Positions 24,612-33,120 of a stretch of 64,000 nucleotides of DNA are shown here, in pieces. Source of the stretch: Stieleria neptunia. GTDB lineage: Bacteria > Planctomycetota > Planctomycetia > Pirellulales > Pirellulaceae. How positions within the stretch are numbered: position 1 is the stretch's first letter; each line of letters opens with the position of its first letter. The notes under the pieces were generated by a model. It worked only from the letters and a program-made list of their open reading frames with translations, made no database searches and was not told the origin of the DNA. The DNA is taken from assembly GCF_007754155.1 (NCBI RefSeq), contig NZ_CP037423.1:7870938-7934937 (forward strand), read 5' to 3'. A program made the position numbers and the translations under genes.

Positions 24612-26019
24612 CTTTGGGGGGTGTGCGTCCAGGCTGCGTGAATTTCGCAGCCCCGAGTTTAGCGGTATCACGTCTACCACCGTGAGATCGATCCGCCGGA
24701 TCGACCGCATTGACCGGGTGGATTCGCAAGATTCCCGCGATCGCGATGCGGCTTGGTGCCGTGCGTTGGGTCGCGTGGCGGCTGGCCGCCTGTCACCGTG
24801 GCATGATCGCAAAGGGAGCTTGCACCCATTCCTGCGAGATCAGGGTGCGAAGGCCTTAAGAGGATTTTGGAAAAAAGCTTCTTGCTTCTCTCTCGTTTTC
24901 AAGTCATTGATCGTGGAGGGTTTTGTCACTCTCCCCCTGGGGGTTCTTCGCGGATTTTAGTGGCTGCTCTCGGATACTCGGGGAAGGTTTTTTGAGGGAT
25001 GACTGCGATGTCCGATGGTTCTGTTCGGTCTGATGGCGAAGCCAGCTGTAGCGGAGACGGGCTCTGCGGAGGAGCAACCCGCCTAGAAATCACCTGGTCT
25101 GCGATGCGGCGAAGGTGCTTCGTGCCCTCCACCGGCCCGCGTCGCCGGAGGGGCGTTTGAACCGAGCGGTTGTCGTCCAACACCCATTCGGACATCGCAG
25201 CAATGCCTCAAACAACCTGGGTCCTGAGTGATTAGCCATTAATATCGACGAAGCCCCCCTGGGAGAGTCGATCGTAGCGAGGAGAGGGTTTGCGTTGTTG
25301 CTTGGGGGCGCCCATCAAGAGTGAAGTGAAACAGGCGTTTCACCGTTCGACCTCCCCTCGCTTCGCTCGACCCTCCTGCCAGGAGGGTGACTTCACCTCA
25401 ATGACGAACTGACGTCTTAACTTGTTGCGAGAAGACGGGCTTTTTTGTTGTGTTCTCGGTGAACCACATTCCACTGCGACAGCCGGTGTCGCTCGGGTTC
25501 ACGGTGGACCGTGCGATCCACACGCTCAACGCTGGATCGTGGCAGCGATACGCTTTGGTTGGCGAGCCCACGACGCTGGCTTCCACGTGACGTTCTGACT
25601 GTGCGGCTCGGCACAGGAGTGATCGCGTTCGCGTGCTGTGATGGCTGCGGCTGGGCGAATGGGCGCGCTTCGCAGTCGACGTCTCAATGCCACCTGCTCT
25701 GACACCAAACGGGGTGTTTCTTGTTAGCGGTAGGGCGCGAGCCCTCCGGTCTTTCACGGTGTTTTTGAAGGGTGACCGGACGGCTCGCCATTCCGCTCGC
25801 TCCTTCAGTGCCAAAGTAGATGGCCTTGGGCGACGGCCCTCTGGGGCACAACGGAATGCTTGGGAACAGGAGTTGCTCACGGCAAGCATTGTTCCCCCGT
25901 TCCTCCGCCGAGTGGTGAGCGCGTGTGCGTGCGAGGTTCGATCGAAACGTTAATCGTGTTGAGAGGTCGACACAGAGAATGAATCCCGCAATGGCACCTC
26001 GACAGACGGAGCGGAAACA
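24612..26019. other. Long repeat-rich gap between the giant gene and hoxE
   Basis: Apart from the inserted element (24942-25254) and its split host palindrome (24915-24941 and 25264-25300), this gap has a CTCGCTTCGCTCGACCCTCC / CCAGGAGGGTGA segment near 25350-25392, and a GTTAGCGGTAGGGCGCGAGC repeat at 25723-25795 that is related to copies at 31051-31132 and 54138-54194. I found no protein with gene-like composition. Regulatory sites for the hox operon should lie in the last 200 bases, but no convincing -35/-10 or -24/-12 pair could be assigned. A GGAG ribosome site at 26002-26012 precedes hoxE. Confidence 0.6.
24942..25254. mobile_element. MITE-like element, copy 1 (313 bp), with 9-bp target duplication
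   Basis: The element is nearly identical along its length and in the same orientation to 53177-53492. It starts GGTTCTTCGCGGATTTTAGT and ends in an imperfect inverted copy of that sequence. A second inverted block lies inside: TTTTTTGAGGGATGACTGCG on the left pairs with the complement of CGCAGCAATGCCTCAAACAA on the right, so the whole element can fold into a long hairpin. The 9 bases CCCCCTGGG occur directly on both sides (24933-24941 and 25255-25263). The interrupted target is a known repeat of this window whose intact form is at 44131-44190. No transposase is coded inside; open frames crossing it are not gene-like. Mobilisation in trans by an unidentified transposase is inference. Confidence 0.85.
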
Positions 26020-26532
26020 ATGTTGATGGACCGTCCGCGAACGGAACGATCCGCCGTGGTCGCACCGCCCGACGACGACAAACGTTGGAAGATCATCGAC
26101 GTCACGATGCGTCGCAACGGCTACTCGGGGCATGCGTTGATCGAAACGTTGCATGCCGTGCAAAGTTATTTCGGGTATCTGGAAGACCGTTCCCTCCGTT
26201 ACGTCGCGATGTCGTTGCAGCTGCCGTTGAGCAAGGTCTACGGGGTCGCCACGTTCTACCACTTGTTCACGCTTAAACCGCAGGGCGAGCACACTTGTGT
26301 GGTCTGCACCGGAACGGCGTGCTACATCAAGGGGTCTCGCGATTTGGTGGCGGCGATCGAGAACCGTTATGGGATCAAGCCGGGGCAGACGACCGCCGAC
26401 GACGCGTTGTCCGTGTTGAGCGCTCGCTGCATCGGCTCCTGCGGCGTTGCCCCGACGGTCGTCCTGGACGGAGACGTTCTCGGGGAACAGACGCCAGACG
26501 GATTGATCGCCGAGATTGAGGAGGTCCTCTGA
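26020..26532 (+). CDS. hoxE: HoxE, NuoE-like [2Fe-2S] subunit of bidirectional hydrogenase
   Basis: The 170-residue product is a NuoE/thioredoxin-fold ferredoxin subunit. The [2Fe-2S] ligands are visible as CTGTAC (Cys96, Cys101) and CIGSC (Cys137, Cys141), in the canonical spacing. VYGVATFYHLF (73-83) is the family signature. In five-subunit Hox hydrogenases HoxE joins HoxF and HoxU in the diaphorase module that passes electrons between NAD(H) and the hydrogenase dimer in the cytoplasm. It is the first gene of the cluster; its stop at 26530-26532 is immediately followed by the hoxF ATG at 26533, which fixes the operon order. ATG 26020 has GGAG eight bases upstream. Complex I NuoE is excluded by the hoxF-U-Y-H genes that follow. 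Confidence 0.93.
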   Translation: MLMDRPRTERSAVVAPPDDDKRWKIIDVTMRRNGYSGHALIETLHAVQSYFGYLEDRSLRYVAMSLQLPLSKVYGVATFYHLFTLKPQGEHTCVVCTGTACYIKGSRDLVAAIENRYGIKPGQTTADDALSVLSARCIGSCGVAPTVVLDGDVLGEQTPDGLIAEIEEVL

Positions 26533-28182
26533 ATGAACCTGGAAGACCTGGCGGAGATCGCCGAACAATCTGCCGAAGCTGAAAAAAAACAGCGACACTG
26601 TGTCCGCGTCTGCATGGCGGCCAGTTGCCAATCCAGCGGCGCCGGCGCGGTGCTGGACGGTCTTCGGCAGCATGCCGAACAGGACGCCGAGGGCGGGGTT
26701 CACGTCAAATCGGTCGGCTGCATGGGGCTCTGCTCGGCCGGCCCCTTGGTCAGCGTCGACGCGACCGAGCCGAAAACCGAGGTGATGTACAAAGACGTCA
26801 CGCCGGACGACGCCGCGGAGTTGTATTCCAGTCTGGACGGCGATCCGCTGGAACGTCTGCGCTGCTCGACGGACATTCCGTTCTTTGCCCGCCAACAACG
26901 CATCGTGCTAAAAAATTCCGGCGTCATCGATCCGGAACACATCGACGATTACATCGCAGCCGGCGGTTATGCATCGTTGGTGCGGGCGGTGACCGAAAGG
27001 ACGCCGGCGGACGTTCTTCGCGAGGTCAAGCAGAGTGGATTGCGGGGACGCGGCGGCGGCGGTTATCCGGCGGGGCTGAAATGGTCCACGGTCGCGATGG
27101 CGCCCGAGCCGCACAAGTTTGTGATCTGCAATGCCGACGAAGGCGATCCCGGTGCCTTCATGGACCGAGCGGTGTTGGAATCGGATCCGCATCGCGTGCT
27201 CGAAGGGATGGCGTTGGCCGGCTATGCGATCGGAGCCGAGCACGCCTACGTCTACATCCGCGCCGAGTACCCGCTGGCCGTCGAGCGGCTGAAGAAGGCG
27301 ATCAAACAAGCGACCAAGAAGGGGTTGTTGGGTCGCCGCATCAGTGACACGACGTTCAATTTCGAAATCGAAATCCGTCTGGGAGCCGGCGCGTTCGTGT
27401 GCGGCGAAGAGACCGCGTTGATGGCGTCGATCGAAGGGCTTCGTGGCCAGCCGCGCCCCAGGCCACCGTATCCGGCCGAGGAGGGGCTGTGGGAGTGTCC
27501 GACGCTGATCAACAACGTCGAAACGCTGGCCAATATCCCTGCGATTTTGGCCCGCGGCGGAGACTGGTTCAAGGGAATCGGCACCGAGAAGTCGACCGGC
27601 ACGAAGGTCTTTGCCTTGGCCGGACGGATCGCGAATTCCGGCCTGATCGAAGTCCCGATGGGAATCCGCTTGCGCGAGATTGTCGAACAAATCGGCGGCG
27701 GGATCCCCGATGGGCGACGGTTCAAAGCGGTGCAAACCGGCGGGCCCTCCGGCGGATGTCTTCCCGAAGAACACCTCGACATGTCGGTCGAATACGACAC
27801 GCTGCGTTCGGCCGGTTCGATCATGGGGTCGGGCGGGATGATCGTGATGGACGAGACGTCGTCGATGGTCGATGTCGCGCGCTACTTCATGGAATTCTGT
27901 ATGACCGAATCGTGCGGCAAATGCGTCCCCTGCCGCGCCGGCACGGTTCAGATGCACGGGTTGCTGGACAAAATCGCCGAAGGCCGGGCGACGCAAACGG
28001 ACCTCGATCTACTGGAAGATCTCTGCGACGTCGTCCAAGCCACCAGCCTATGCGGACTCGGGCAGACCGCGCCGAATCCCGTGCTGAGCACGTTGCGCTA
28101 CTTCCGGCACGAGTACGATGAAAAGCTGCGTCCCGAATCCGAACGCTGGCCACTTCTACCTGTCGTGACGGGAGACAATTGA
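26533..28182 (+). CDS. hoxF: HoxF, NAD- and FMN-binding diaphorase subunit
   Basis: The 549-residue protein has an N-terminal NuoE-like [2Fe-2S] domain with Cys27, Cys32, Cys63 and Cys67, then the NuoF core. The NADH-binding glycine loop GRGGGGYPAG is at 172-181, and the FMN-binding ADEGDPGAFMDR at 201-212. The [4Fe-4S] ligands are ESCGKCVPC (Cys461, 464, 467) plus Cys507 in TSLCGLGQ. The fusion of a NuoE-like domain to NuoF is standard for HoxF, and the length is normal for the family. It should catalyse NAD+/NADH exchange in the diaphorase module. The gene abuts hoxE without a gap and its stop is followed directly by the hoxU ATG. Confidence 0.95.
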   Translation: MNLEDLAEIAEQSAEAEKKQRHCVRVCMAASCQSSGAGAVLDGLRQHAEQDAEGGVHVKSVGCMGLCSAGPLVSVDATEPKTEVMYKDVTPDDAAELYSSLDGDPLERLRCSTDIPFFARQQRIVLKNSGVIDPEHIDDYIAAGGYASLVRAVTERTPADVLREVKQSGLRGRGGGGYPAGLKWSTVAMAPEPHKFVICNADEGDPGAFMDRAVLESDPHRVLEGMALAGYAIGAEHAYVYIRAEYPLAVERLKKAIKQATKKGLLGRRISDTTFNFEIEIRLGAGAFVCGEETALMASIEGLRGQPRPRPPYPAEEGLWECPTLINNVETLANIPAILARGGDWFKGIGTEKSTGTKVFALAGRIANSGLIEVPMGIRLREIVEQIGGGIPDGRRFKAVQTGGPSGGCLPEEHLDMSVEYDTLRSAGSIMGSGGMIVMDETSSMVDVARYFMEFCMTESCGKCVPCRAGTVQMHGLLDKIAEGRATQTDLDLLEDLCDVVQATSLCGLGQTAPNPVLSTLRYFRHEYDEKLRPESERWPLLPVVTGDN

Positions 28183-28926
28183 ATGCCTGGACCGCCCGTT
28201 ACCACCGCGCCCGGCGTGAAAGTCCGCGTCGTCACGCTGAAGATCAATGAACACGACATCGGCGCCCGCGAAACGGACTCCATTTTGGACGTCGCTCAAG
28301 CAAACCACATTCGCATCCCCTCGCTGTGTTTCTTGGAAGGGCTCAGTACGTGGGGCGCCTGCCGATTGTGTGTCGTCGAAATCGAAGGCTACCCCCGGCC
28401 GGTCTCCGCCTGCTCGACGACGGTCAGCGAGGGCATGGTCATCACGACCCATAGCGACCGGCTGAAACGCTATCGACGCACGATCCTGGAATTGCTGTTC
28501 GCCGAACGCAACCACGTTTGCAGCGTCTGTGTTTCCAACGGCCATTGCGAACTGCAAGATCTGGCCGCCGAGTGCGGCATGGATCACGTCCGCGTCCCCT
28601 ATCGCAATCAGCCCTACGCCATCGATTCGACGCACGAAATGTATCGCGTCGACCACAACCGTTGCGTGCTGTGCACCCGCTGCGTGCGCGTTTGTGATGA
28701 AATCGAAGGCGCCCACACGTGGGACGTCAAGGGCCGCGGAATTGAGTGCCAGGTGATCACCGATTTGAACCAGCCCTGGGGTGACAGCAGCTCGTGCACT
28801 TCGTGTGGAAAGTGCGTCCAGGTCTGTCCGACCGGAGCCTTGGTCAAGAAAGGGACGGCGGCCGGAGAAATGGAAAAACACGACGAGTTCTTGCCGTACC
28901 TGGCCCAAATGCGGGGCAACCAATGA
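28183..28926 (+). CDS. hoxU: HoxU, multi-FeS electron transfer subunit
   Basis: The 247-residue product matches the N-terminal part of NuoG. A plant-type [2Fe-2S] centre is given by Cys49, Cys60, Cys63 and Cys77. A His-Cys3 cluster motif follows (His111, Cys113, Cys116, Cys122 in [13 protein letters not shown]). Two bacterial-ferredoxin [4Fe-4S] motifs are [11 protein letters not shown] (161-171) and [12 protein letters not shown] (205-216). All ligands are present, so the wire between the diaphorase and hydrogenase modules should be complete. The stop codon overlaps the hoxY start by four bases (ATGA), indicating translational coupling. Confidence 0.95.
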   Translation: MPGPPVTTAPGVKVRVVTLKINEHDIGARETDSILDVAQANHIRIPSLCFLEGLSTWGACRLCVVEIEGYPRPVSACSTTVSEGMVITTHSDRLKRYRRTILELLFAERNHVCSVCVSNGHCELQDLAAECGMDHVRVPYRNQPYAIDSTHEMYRVDHNRCVLCTRCVRVCDEIEGAHTWDVKGRGIECQVITDLNQPWGDSSSCTSCGKCVQVCPTGALVKKGTAAGEMEKHDEFLPYLAQMRGNQ

Positions 28927-29465
28927 GCGAATCAGCAAAAATCACGATGGCGACCGCGTGGCTGGACGGCTGCTCGGGCTGCCACATGTCGTTCCTGGAT
29001 CTCGATCAACGGCTGATCGAGTTGGCCGAGAAAGTCGACATCGTTTACAGCCCGATCGTCGACACCAAAGAATTGCCCGGCGACGTCGACGTCGGGATTC
29101 TGGAAGGCGCGGTCAGCACCGAAGAGAATTTGCAGGTAGCCAAGATGTTCCGCGAGCGTTGCAAGTATCTGATCAGCCTGGGCGACTGCGCCGTCAGCGG
29201 CAATGTGCCGTCGATGCGAAACACGTTCGATTTGGACGAGGTTTTTGACCGCGCGTTTGTTGAAACGGTCCAGGCACAACCGGGCCGGCCCACCGAAAGC
29301 TTGCCGACGCTGTTGCGGACCGTCGTGCCGATTCATCATGTCGTCAACGTCGACTTGTTTGTCCAGGGGTGCCCTCCGTCGGCGGACACCATCTGGTACG
29401 TGTTGACCGAATTGATCGCAGGCCGCACCCCGGATCCCACCCAAATCACCCGCTTCGGAGCCTGA
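28923..29465 (+). CDS. hoxY: HoxY, small subunit of NAD-linked [NiFe]-hydrogenase
   Basis: The 180-residue protein is the short-type hydrogenase small subunit. Four cysteines fit the proximal [4Fe-4S] cluster: Cys17 and Cys20 in GCSGC, Cys89 in LGDC, and Cys150 in QGCPPS. There is no twin-arginine signal and no medial or distal cluster domain, as expected for cytoplasmic group 3 enzymes. I chose ATG 28923, which overlaps the hoxU stop; a longer frame with an earlier start would overlap hoxU extensively and has no homology there. hoxH follows after eight bases. Confidence 0.94.
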   Translation: MSESAKITMATAWLDGCSGCHMSFLDLDQRLIELAEKVDIVYSPIVDTKELPGDVDVGILEGAVSTEENLQVAKMFRERCKYLISLGDCAVSGNVPSMRNTFDLDEVFDRAFVETVQAQPGRPTESLPTLLRTVVPIHHVVNVDLFVQGCPPSADTIWYVLTELIAGRTPDPTQITRFGA

Positions 29466-29473
29466 AGTCCGCC

Positions 29474-30907
29474 ATGGGACGCACGATCAAAATCGATCCC
29501 GTTTCTCGCATCGAAGGTCACGCGCACATCACGCTGCACCTGGACGATGACGGCAACGTGGATGATGCGAAATTCCACCTGACGCAGTTCCGTGGCTTTG
29601 AAAAATTTTGCGAGGGACGGCCGTTCCCCGAAATGCCCGCGCTGACCGCCCGGACCTGCGGCATTTGCCCGGTCAGCCACCTGGTCGCTTCGTCCAAAGC
29701 CTGCGATCACCTGTTGAGCGTGACGATTCCGCCGACCGGGGCCAACCTGCGGCGGTTGATGAACCTGGCTCAATTGATGCAATCCCATGCGCTGTCGTTC
29801 TTTCATCTTTCTTCGGCCGACCTGCTGTTGGGCATGGATTCGAATCCGAAGTCGCGAAACATCTTTGGGCTGTTGGCCGTCGATCCCCAATTGGCCAAAG
29901 ACGGAATCCGATTGCGGCAAATCGGCCAAACGATCATCGAAATTCTGGGCGGCAAAAAGATCCATCCCGGCTGGATGGTCCCCGGCGGCGTCAGCGCGCC
30001 GATCACCGAAGAGAAGCGAACCGAAATGTTGGCGATGCTGCCCGAAGGCTTGGAGATCGCCCAGCGGACCTTCGAATCCTTCAAGGGCTTGATCGGAAAG
30101 TTTTCCGAGGAAATCGAACACTTCGGCAATTTCCCGACGATGTACCTGAGCCTGATCCAACCCAACGGCGGGCTGGAACACTACGACGGTTTCTTCCGGA
30201 TCAAAGACGACAGCGGGGCGATCGTCGAAGACATGGTGCCGCTGGAGGAATACGAACGCGTCATCGGTGAAGCGGTCGAACCGTATTCATACATGAAGTT
30301 TCCGTATTATCTGCCGGCAGGCTACCCCGAGGGGATTTACCGTGTCGGACCGTTGGCTCGATTGAACAACTGTGACTTCTGCGGAACCAAACTCGCCGAC
30401 GCGGCGCTGGACGAGTTTCGCGCCTTGCAGCACGGTCGTCCGGTCAGCAGCAGCTTTCACTTTCACTTCGCCCGACTCGTTGAAATCATCTTTGCCCTGG
30501 AACGGATGAAGGAGTTGCTGGACAATCCCCACATCCTGGACACGCGGGTTCGAGCCCGTGCACGTGGCAACCGCGACGAGGGCATCGGTGTTGCCGAAGC
30601 GCCCCGGGGGACGTTGATTCACCACTACAAGATCGACGACGACGGTCTGATCACGTGGGCCAACCTGATCATCGCGACCGGTCACAACAACCTGGCGATG
30701 AATCGCGGCATCAAGCAGGCGGCCGAACACTTCGTCGACGGCAACAACATGCAGGAAGGGATGCTCAATCGAGTCGAGGCGGTGATCCGCTGCTATGACC
30801 CGTGTTTGAGTTGTGCCTCGCACGCCTTCGGCCAAATGCCGCTGCGAATCGAATTGCACGATTCACGCGGAAAGGTTTTGGATCAGTTGCTGCGTGAGGT
30901 TTCGTAA
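29474..30907 (+). CDS. hoxH: HoxH, catalytic large subunit of NAD-linked [NiFe]-hydrogenase
   Basis: The 477-residue subunit carries both nickel-binding motifs: [10 protein letters not shown] (Cys62, Cys65) near the N-terminus and DPCLSCASH (Cys444, Cys447) near the C-terminus. After His450 a 27-residue tail begins AFGQ; in this family the tail is removed by a nickel-dependent endopeptidase once the metal is inserted, and a suitable protease is coded at 31290. The sequence and the hoxEFU neighbours place it in the bidirectional NAD-linked group (3d) that interconverts H2 and protons with NAD(H). ATG 29474 gives an N-terminus [16 protein letters not shown] typical of the family; longer in-frame starts would overlap hoxY. 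Confidence 0.95.
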   Translation: MGRTIKIDPVSRIEGHAHITLHLDDDGNVDDAKFHLTQFRGFEKFCEGRPFPEMPALTARTCGICPVSHLVASSKACDHLLSVTIPPTGANLRRLMNLAQLMQSHALSFFHLSSADLLLGMDSNPKSRNIFGLLAVDPQLAKDGIRLRQIGQTIIEILGGKKIHPGWMVPGGVSAPITEEKRTEMLAMLPEGLEIAQRTFESFKGLIGKFSEEIEHFGNFPTMYLSLIQPNGGLEHYDGFFRIKDDSGAIVEDMVPLEEYERVIGEAVEPYSYMKFPYYLPAGYPEGIYRVGPLARLNNCDFCGTKLADAALDEFRALQHGRPVSSSFHFHFARLVEIIFALERMKELLDNPHILDTRVRARARGNRDEGIGVAEAPRGTLIHHYKIDDDGLITWANLIIATGHNNLAMNRGIKQAAEHFVDGNNMQEGMLNRVEAVIRCYDPCLSCASHAFGQMPLRIELHDSRGKVLDQLLREVS

Positions 30908-30916
30908 ATCAAGTCT

Positions 30917-31275
30917 CTCGTTCCCAGGCTCCCGCCTGGGAACGCACCGTCTTGGAGGCTCCCGCCTCCTGGTCGCAAACCGCGTGTGGCGGGAGCCACG
31001 CCAGCCTGGTGTTCCCAGGCAGGAGCCTGGGAACAAGTGAACGCTGTAGGTGTTAGCGGAACGGCGCGAGCCGTCCGGTGACGCCGCCCGCGGCGCGTGA
31101 AAAACCGGAGGGCTCGCGCCCTGCCGCTAACAAGAAGCATCCCACATTAACTCGTTCCCAGGCTCCCGCCTGGGAACGCACTGTCTTGGAGGCTCCCGCC
31201 TCCTGGCCGCAAACCGCGTGTGGCGGGAGCCACATCGGCCTTGTGTTCCCAGGCGGGAGCCCGGGAACAAGTGAA
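30917..31275. repeat. Duplicated 125-bp palindromic repeat flanking a second hairpin, between hoxH and the maturation genes
   Basis: Two direct copies of a 125-bp unit lie at 30917-31041 and 31151-31275, each with outer hairpins of the type GTTCCCAGGCTCCCGCCTGG and inner GGAGGCTCCCGCCTCC. Between them, 31051-31132, lies a different inverted repeat beginning TGTTAGCGGAACGGCGCGAG and ending GCGCCCTGCCGCTAACA. The gap has no gene. The strong hairpins could attenuate or stabilise transcripts between hoxH and the maturation protease. Confidence 0.88.
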
Positions 31276-31289
31276 GAACGACACATCCC

Positions 31290-31757
31290 ATGAAACTCGC
31301 GGCGCTCGTCATCGGTCTCGGCAATACTCTACGCGGTGATGATGCGCTCGGGCCCATCGCCGCCGAACGGGTGCGGCAGGTCGTTGATCCGCAAGCGGTC
31401 CGCGTCATCAACCGGTGCGAGCCGACACCCGATCTGGCACTGGAACTCAGCAAAACAGGACGCGCCGTTTTCCTGGATGCGTCCATCGAAGGCCCTGCCG
31501 ATCGGGTCCTCGTCCGACGGCTGCAGGAAACCCATGCCGCCGAGGCACTCGGGCACCAGTTGAGTCTCGGCACATTGTTGAGTCTCACGCGTCGTTTGTA
31601 TGATGACGTTCCGGAAGCGTTCGCGATCACCTTTCCAGGTCGGACGTTCGAGTTGAGCGATCGCTGTTTGACCCCCGAGGCGGAATCGGCTGTCGCGACC
31701 ATGGTCGCCAAGACGCTGCGGGTGATCGAGTCAAAGCAGGTGATCGCTGATGCATGA
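31290..31757 (+). CDS. hoxW: Hydrogenase maturation protease (peptidase M52, HoxW/HycI type)
   Basis: The 155-residue protein opens with the M52 signature VIGLGNTLRGDDALGP (residues 7-22); the acidic residue after GNTLRG takes part in nickel sensing. VFLDAS near residue 58 is the second metal-site region. These proteases remove the C-terminal tail of the large subunit after nickel insertion, and the neighbouring HoxH carries such a tail. The symbol follows from this context; specificity for HoxH is inferred. Its end overlaps hypA by eight bases, so it starts a tight three-gene maturation unit. Confidence 0.88.
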   Translation: MKLAALVIGLGNTLRGDDALGPIAAERVRQVVDPQAVRVINRCEPTPDLALELSKTGRAVFLDASIEGPADRVLVRRLQETHAAEALGHQLSLGTLLSLTRRLYDDVPEAFAITFPGRTFELSDRCLTPEAESAVATMVAKTLRVIESKQVIADA

Positions 31758-32112
31758 ACTCTCCATCGCACTGAATATCCTGGACGTCGCGGCCGAAGAA
31801 GCCGAACGTCGGAACATCGGTTGCGTCGAAGCCGTCCATATCAAACTCGGCCCGCTTTCCGGGATCGTCAAATCCGCGTTGCTGTCCGCATTCGATCTTG
31901 CCCGAGAGCATTCGTCCTTGCCCGATTCGCGACTGGTGGTGGAAGACGTGCCGATCGTCATCTACTGTGAACCCTGTCAGGCCGAACAACCGGTCGAGTC
32001 GATTCAGGAACTCGTCTGCCCGGTCTGCCGAACGCCCTCCAACCATGTGGTCGCGGGGCGAGAGATGGAAATCACTGCGTTGGAAATCGCTGAACCGGAA
32101 ATCAAAGCATGA
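31750..32112 (+). CDS. hypA: HypA, nickel insertion metallochaperone
   Basis: The 120-residue product has the N-terminal nickel-binding MHE motif and a zinc site made of two CxxC pairs (Cys73/Cys76 in YCEPC, Cys90/Cys93 in CPVC). HypA with HypB delivers Ni to the hydrogenase large subunit in the cytoplasm. The start overlaps the protease gene and the stop overlaps the hypB ATG (ATGA), so the three are likely co-translated. Confidence 0.93.
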   Translation: MHELSIALNILDVAAEEAERRNIGCVEAVHIKLGPLSGIVKSALLSAFDLAREHSSLPDSRLVVEDVPIVIYCEPCQAEQPVESIQELVCPVCRTPSNHVVAGREMEITALEIAEPEIKA

Positions 32113-32801
32113 ATTCTCAAACCCGTCTTGTCGAAGTCCGCACGAAGATCTTGAAACAGAACGATGTGTTGGCGAGGGAGCTGCGGGAGCGGTTCCGGCA
32201 GGACGGCGTGACGGTCGTCAGTCTGGTGTCCAGCCCCGGCTCGGGTAAAACGGCCCTGTTGGAAGACTTGTTGCTGCGGCTGCGCGAGAACTACCGAGTT
32301 GCCGCGCTGGTCGGCGATCTGGCCACCGACAACGACGCCCGACGCTTGGCCCGCGCCGAAGTCCCCACGAAGCAGATCACGACCGGAACGGTGTGCCATT
32401 TGGAAGCGGACATGGTCGCCGACGCGCTGCAGGGGTGGAACACCGACGAACTCGATTTCTTGTTCATCGAAAACGTCGGCAATCTGGTCTGCCCCGCCAC
32501 ATGGGACCTCGGCGAAGCATTGCGTCTGGTCCTGTTTTCGGTGACCGAAGGCGAAGATAAACCGCTCAAATATCCCACCATCTTTAACACCGCCGACGTG
32601 GCTGTGATCACCAAAATGGATCTGGCGGCCGCCGTCGAATTCGACGCCGCCGAGGCAAAGCGTAGCCTGCAATCCGTCCGGCCGGGAATCGAAACCTTCG
32701 ACGTTTCCGCCAAGACCGGCGAGGGAATGGCGGAGCTGCTGCAGCGACTGCGGAGCCTGCGCGGGTTCGGCGACGCGGGCAACGATCACGGGCCGGGCTG
32801 A
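32109..32801 (+). CDS. hypB: HypB, GTPase for nickel insertion
   Basis: The 230-residue SIMIBI-class GTPase has a P-loop SSPGSGKT at 41-48, a GDLATDNDA switch region, and ITKMD as the guanine-specificity motif. Cysteine and histidine in GTVCHLEAD form the conserved metal site at the dimer interface. The N-terminal histidine-rich nickel store seen in some HypB proteins is absent. It partners HypA. hypC, hypD, hypE and hypF do not follow; the next gene is pdxH on the opposite strand. Confidence 0.94.
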   Translation: MNSQTRLVEVRTKILKQNDVLARELRERFRQDGVTVVSLVSSPGSGKTALLEDLLLRLRENYRVAALVGDLATDNDARRLARAEVPTKQITTGTVCHLEADMVADALQGWNTDELDFLFIENVGNLVCPATWDLGEALRLVLFSVTEGEDKPLKYPTIFNTADVAVITKMDLAAAVEFDAAEAKRSLQSVRPGIETFDVSAKTGEGMAELLQRLRSLRGFGDAGNDHGPG

Positions 32802-32959
32802 AGTGGGGAGTGGGGAGTGGGATGGCAGAATGATTCGGGGCAGAATGATAAGTCAGACAATCAGCCCGGAAGACACCTTGCAGGATTCAACCCGCATTCC
32901 GCCCACATCGTTTTGCCCACATCCTTCTGCCATTCATTCCGGACTGCCCAAACGTTTTT
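32802..32959. other. Short gap with ATGGCAGAATGATTCGG-type repeat
   Basis: Bases 32822-32849 carry ATGGCAGAATGATTCGGGGC, almost the same as 54087-54113 and related to 4011-4060. Nothing else is recognised here. Confidence 0.6.
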
Positions 32960-33099
32960 CTATGGCGCAAGACGCTTGCGTTCCCAGTCGTCGTCGTCGT
33001 CGTCGGGTTCGTAACAGATCCGGTCGTGCAGTCGGTTCGGACGTCCCTGCCAGAATTCGAAACGTGTCGGTTTGACACGGTAGCTTACCCAGGCTGCCA
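32960..33099 (-). pseudogene. Duplicated 3' fragment of pdxH
   Basis: Read on the minus strand this stretch encodes [20 protein letters not shown] and onward to WERKRLAP followed by TAG. It repeats the last 45 or so codons of the adjacent pdxH. The copy differs by a small expansion of GAC codons (DDDDDD in place of DEHQD) and by divergence upstream of the YRVKP motif. It has no start codon of its own and only 21 bases separate it from the pdxH stop. Confidence 0.85.
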
Positions 33100-33120
33100 A
33101 AAAGGTGTCGGACACCTTTT

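Noticed and set aside
24926..25195. 89-codon minus frame shared with 53143-53430
   Set aside because: The similarity is explained by the MITE; the frames run past the element ends into unrelated flanks and have no ribosome site.
25398..25889. Minus-strand frame of 163 codons upstream of hoxE
   Set aside because: It is rich in arginine and serine, lies across dispersed repeats, and has no recognisable domain.
26908..27996. Minus-strand frame of 362 codons
   Set aside because: It is antisense to hoxF, which has full domain support.
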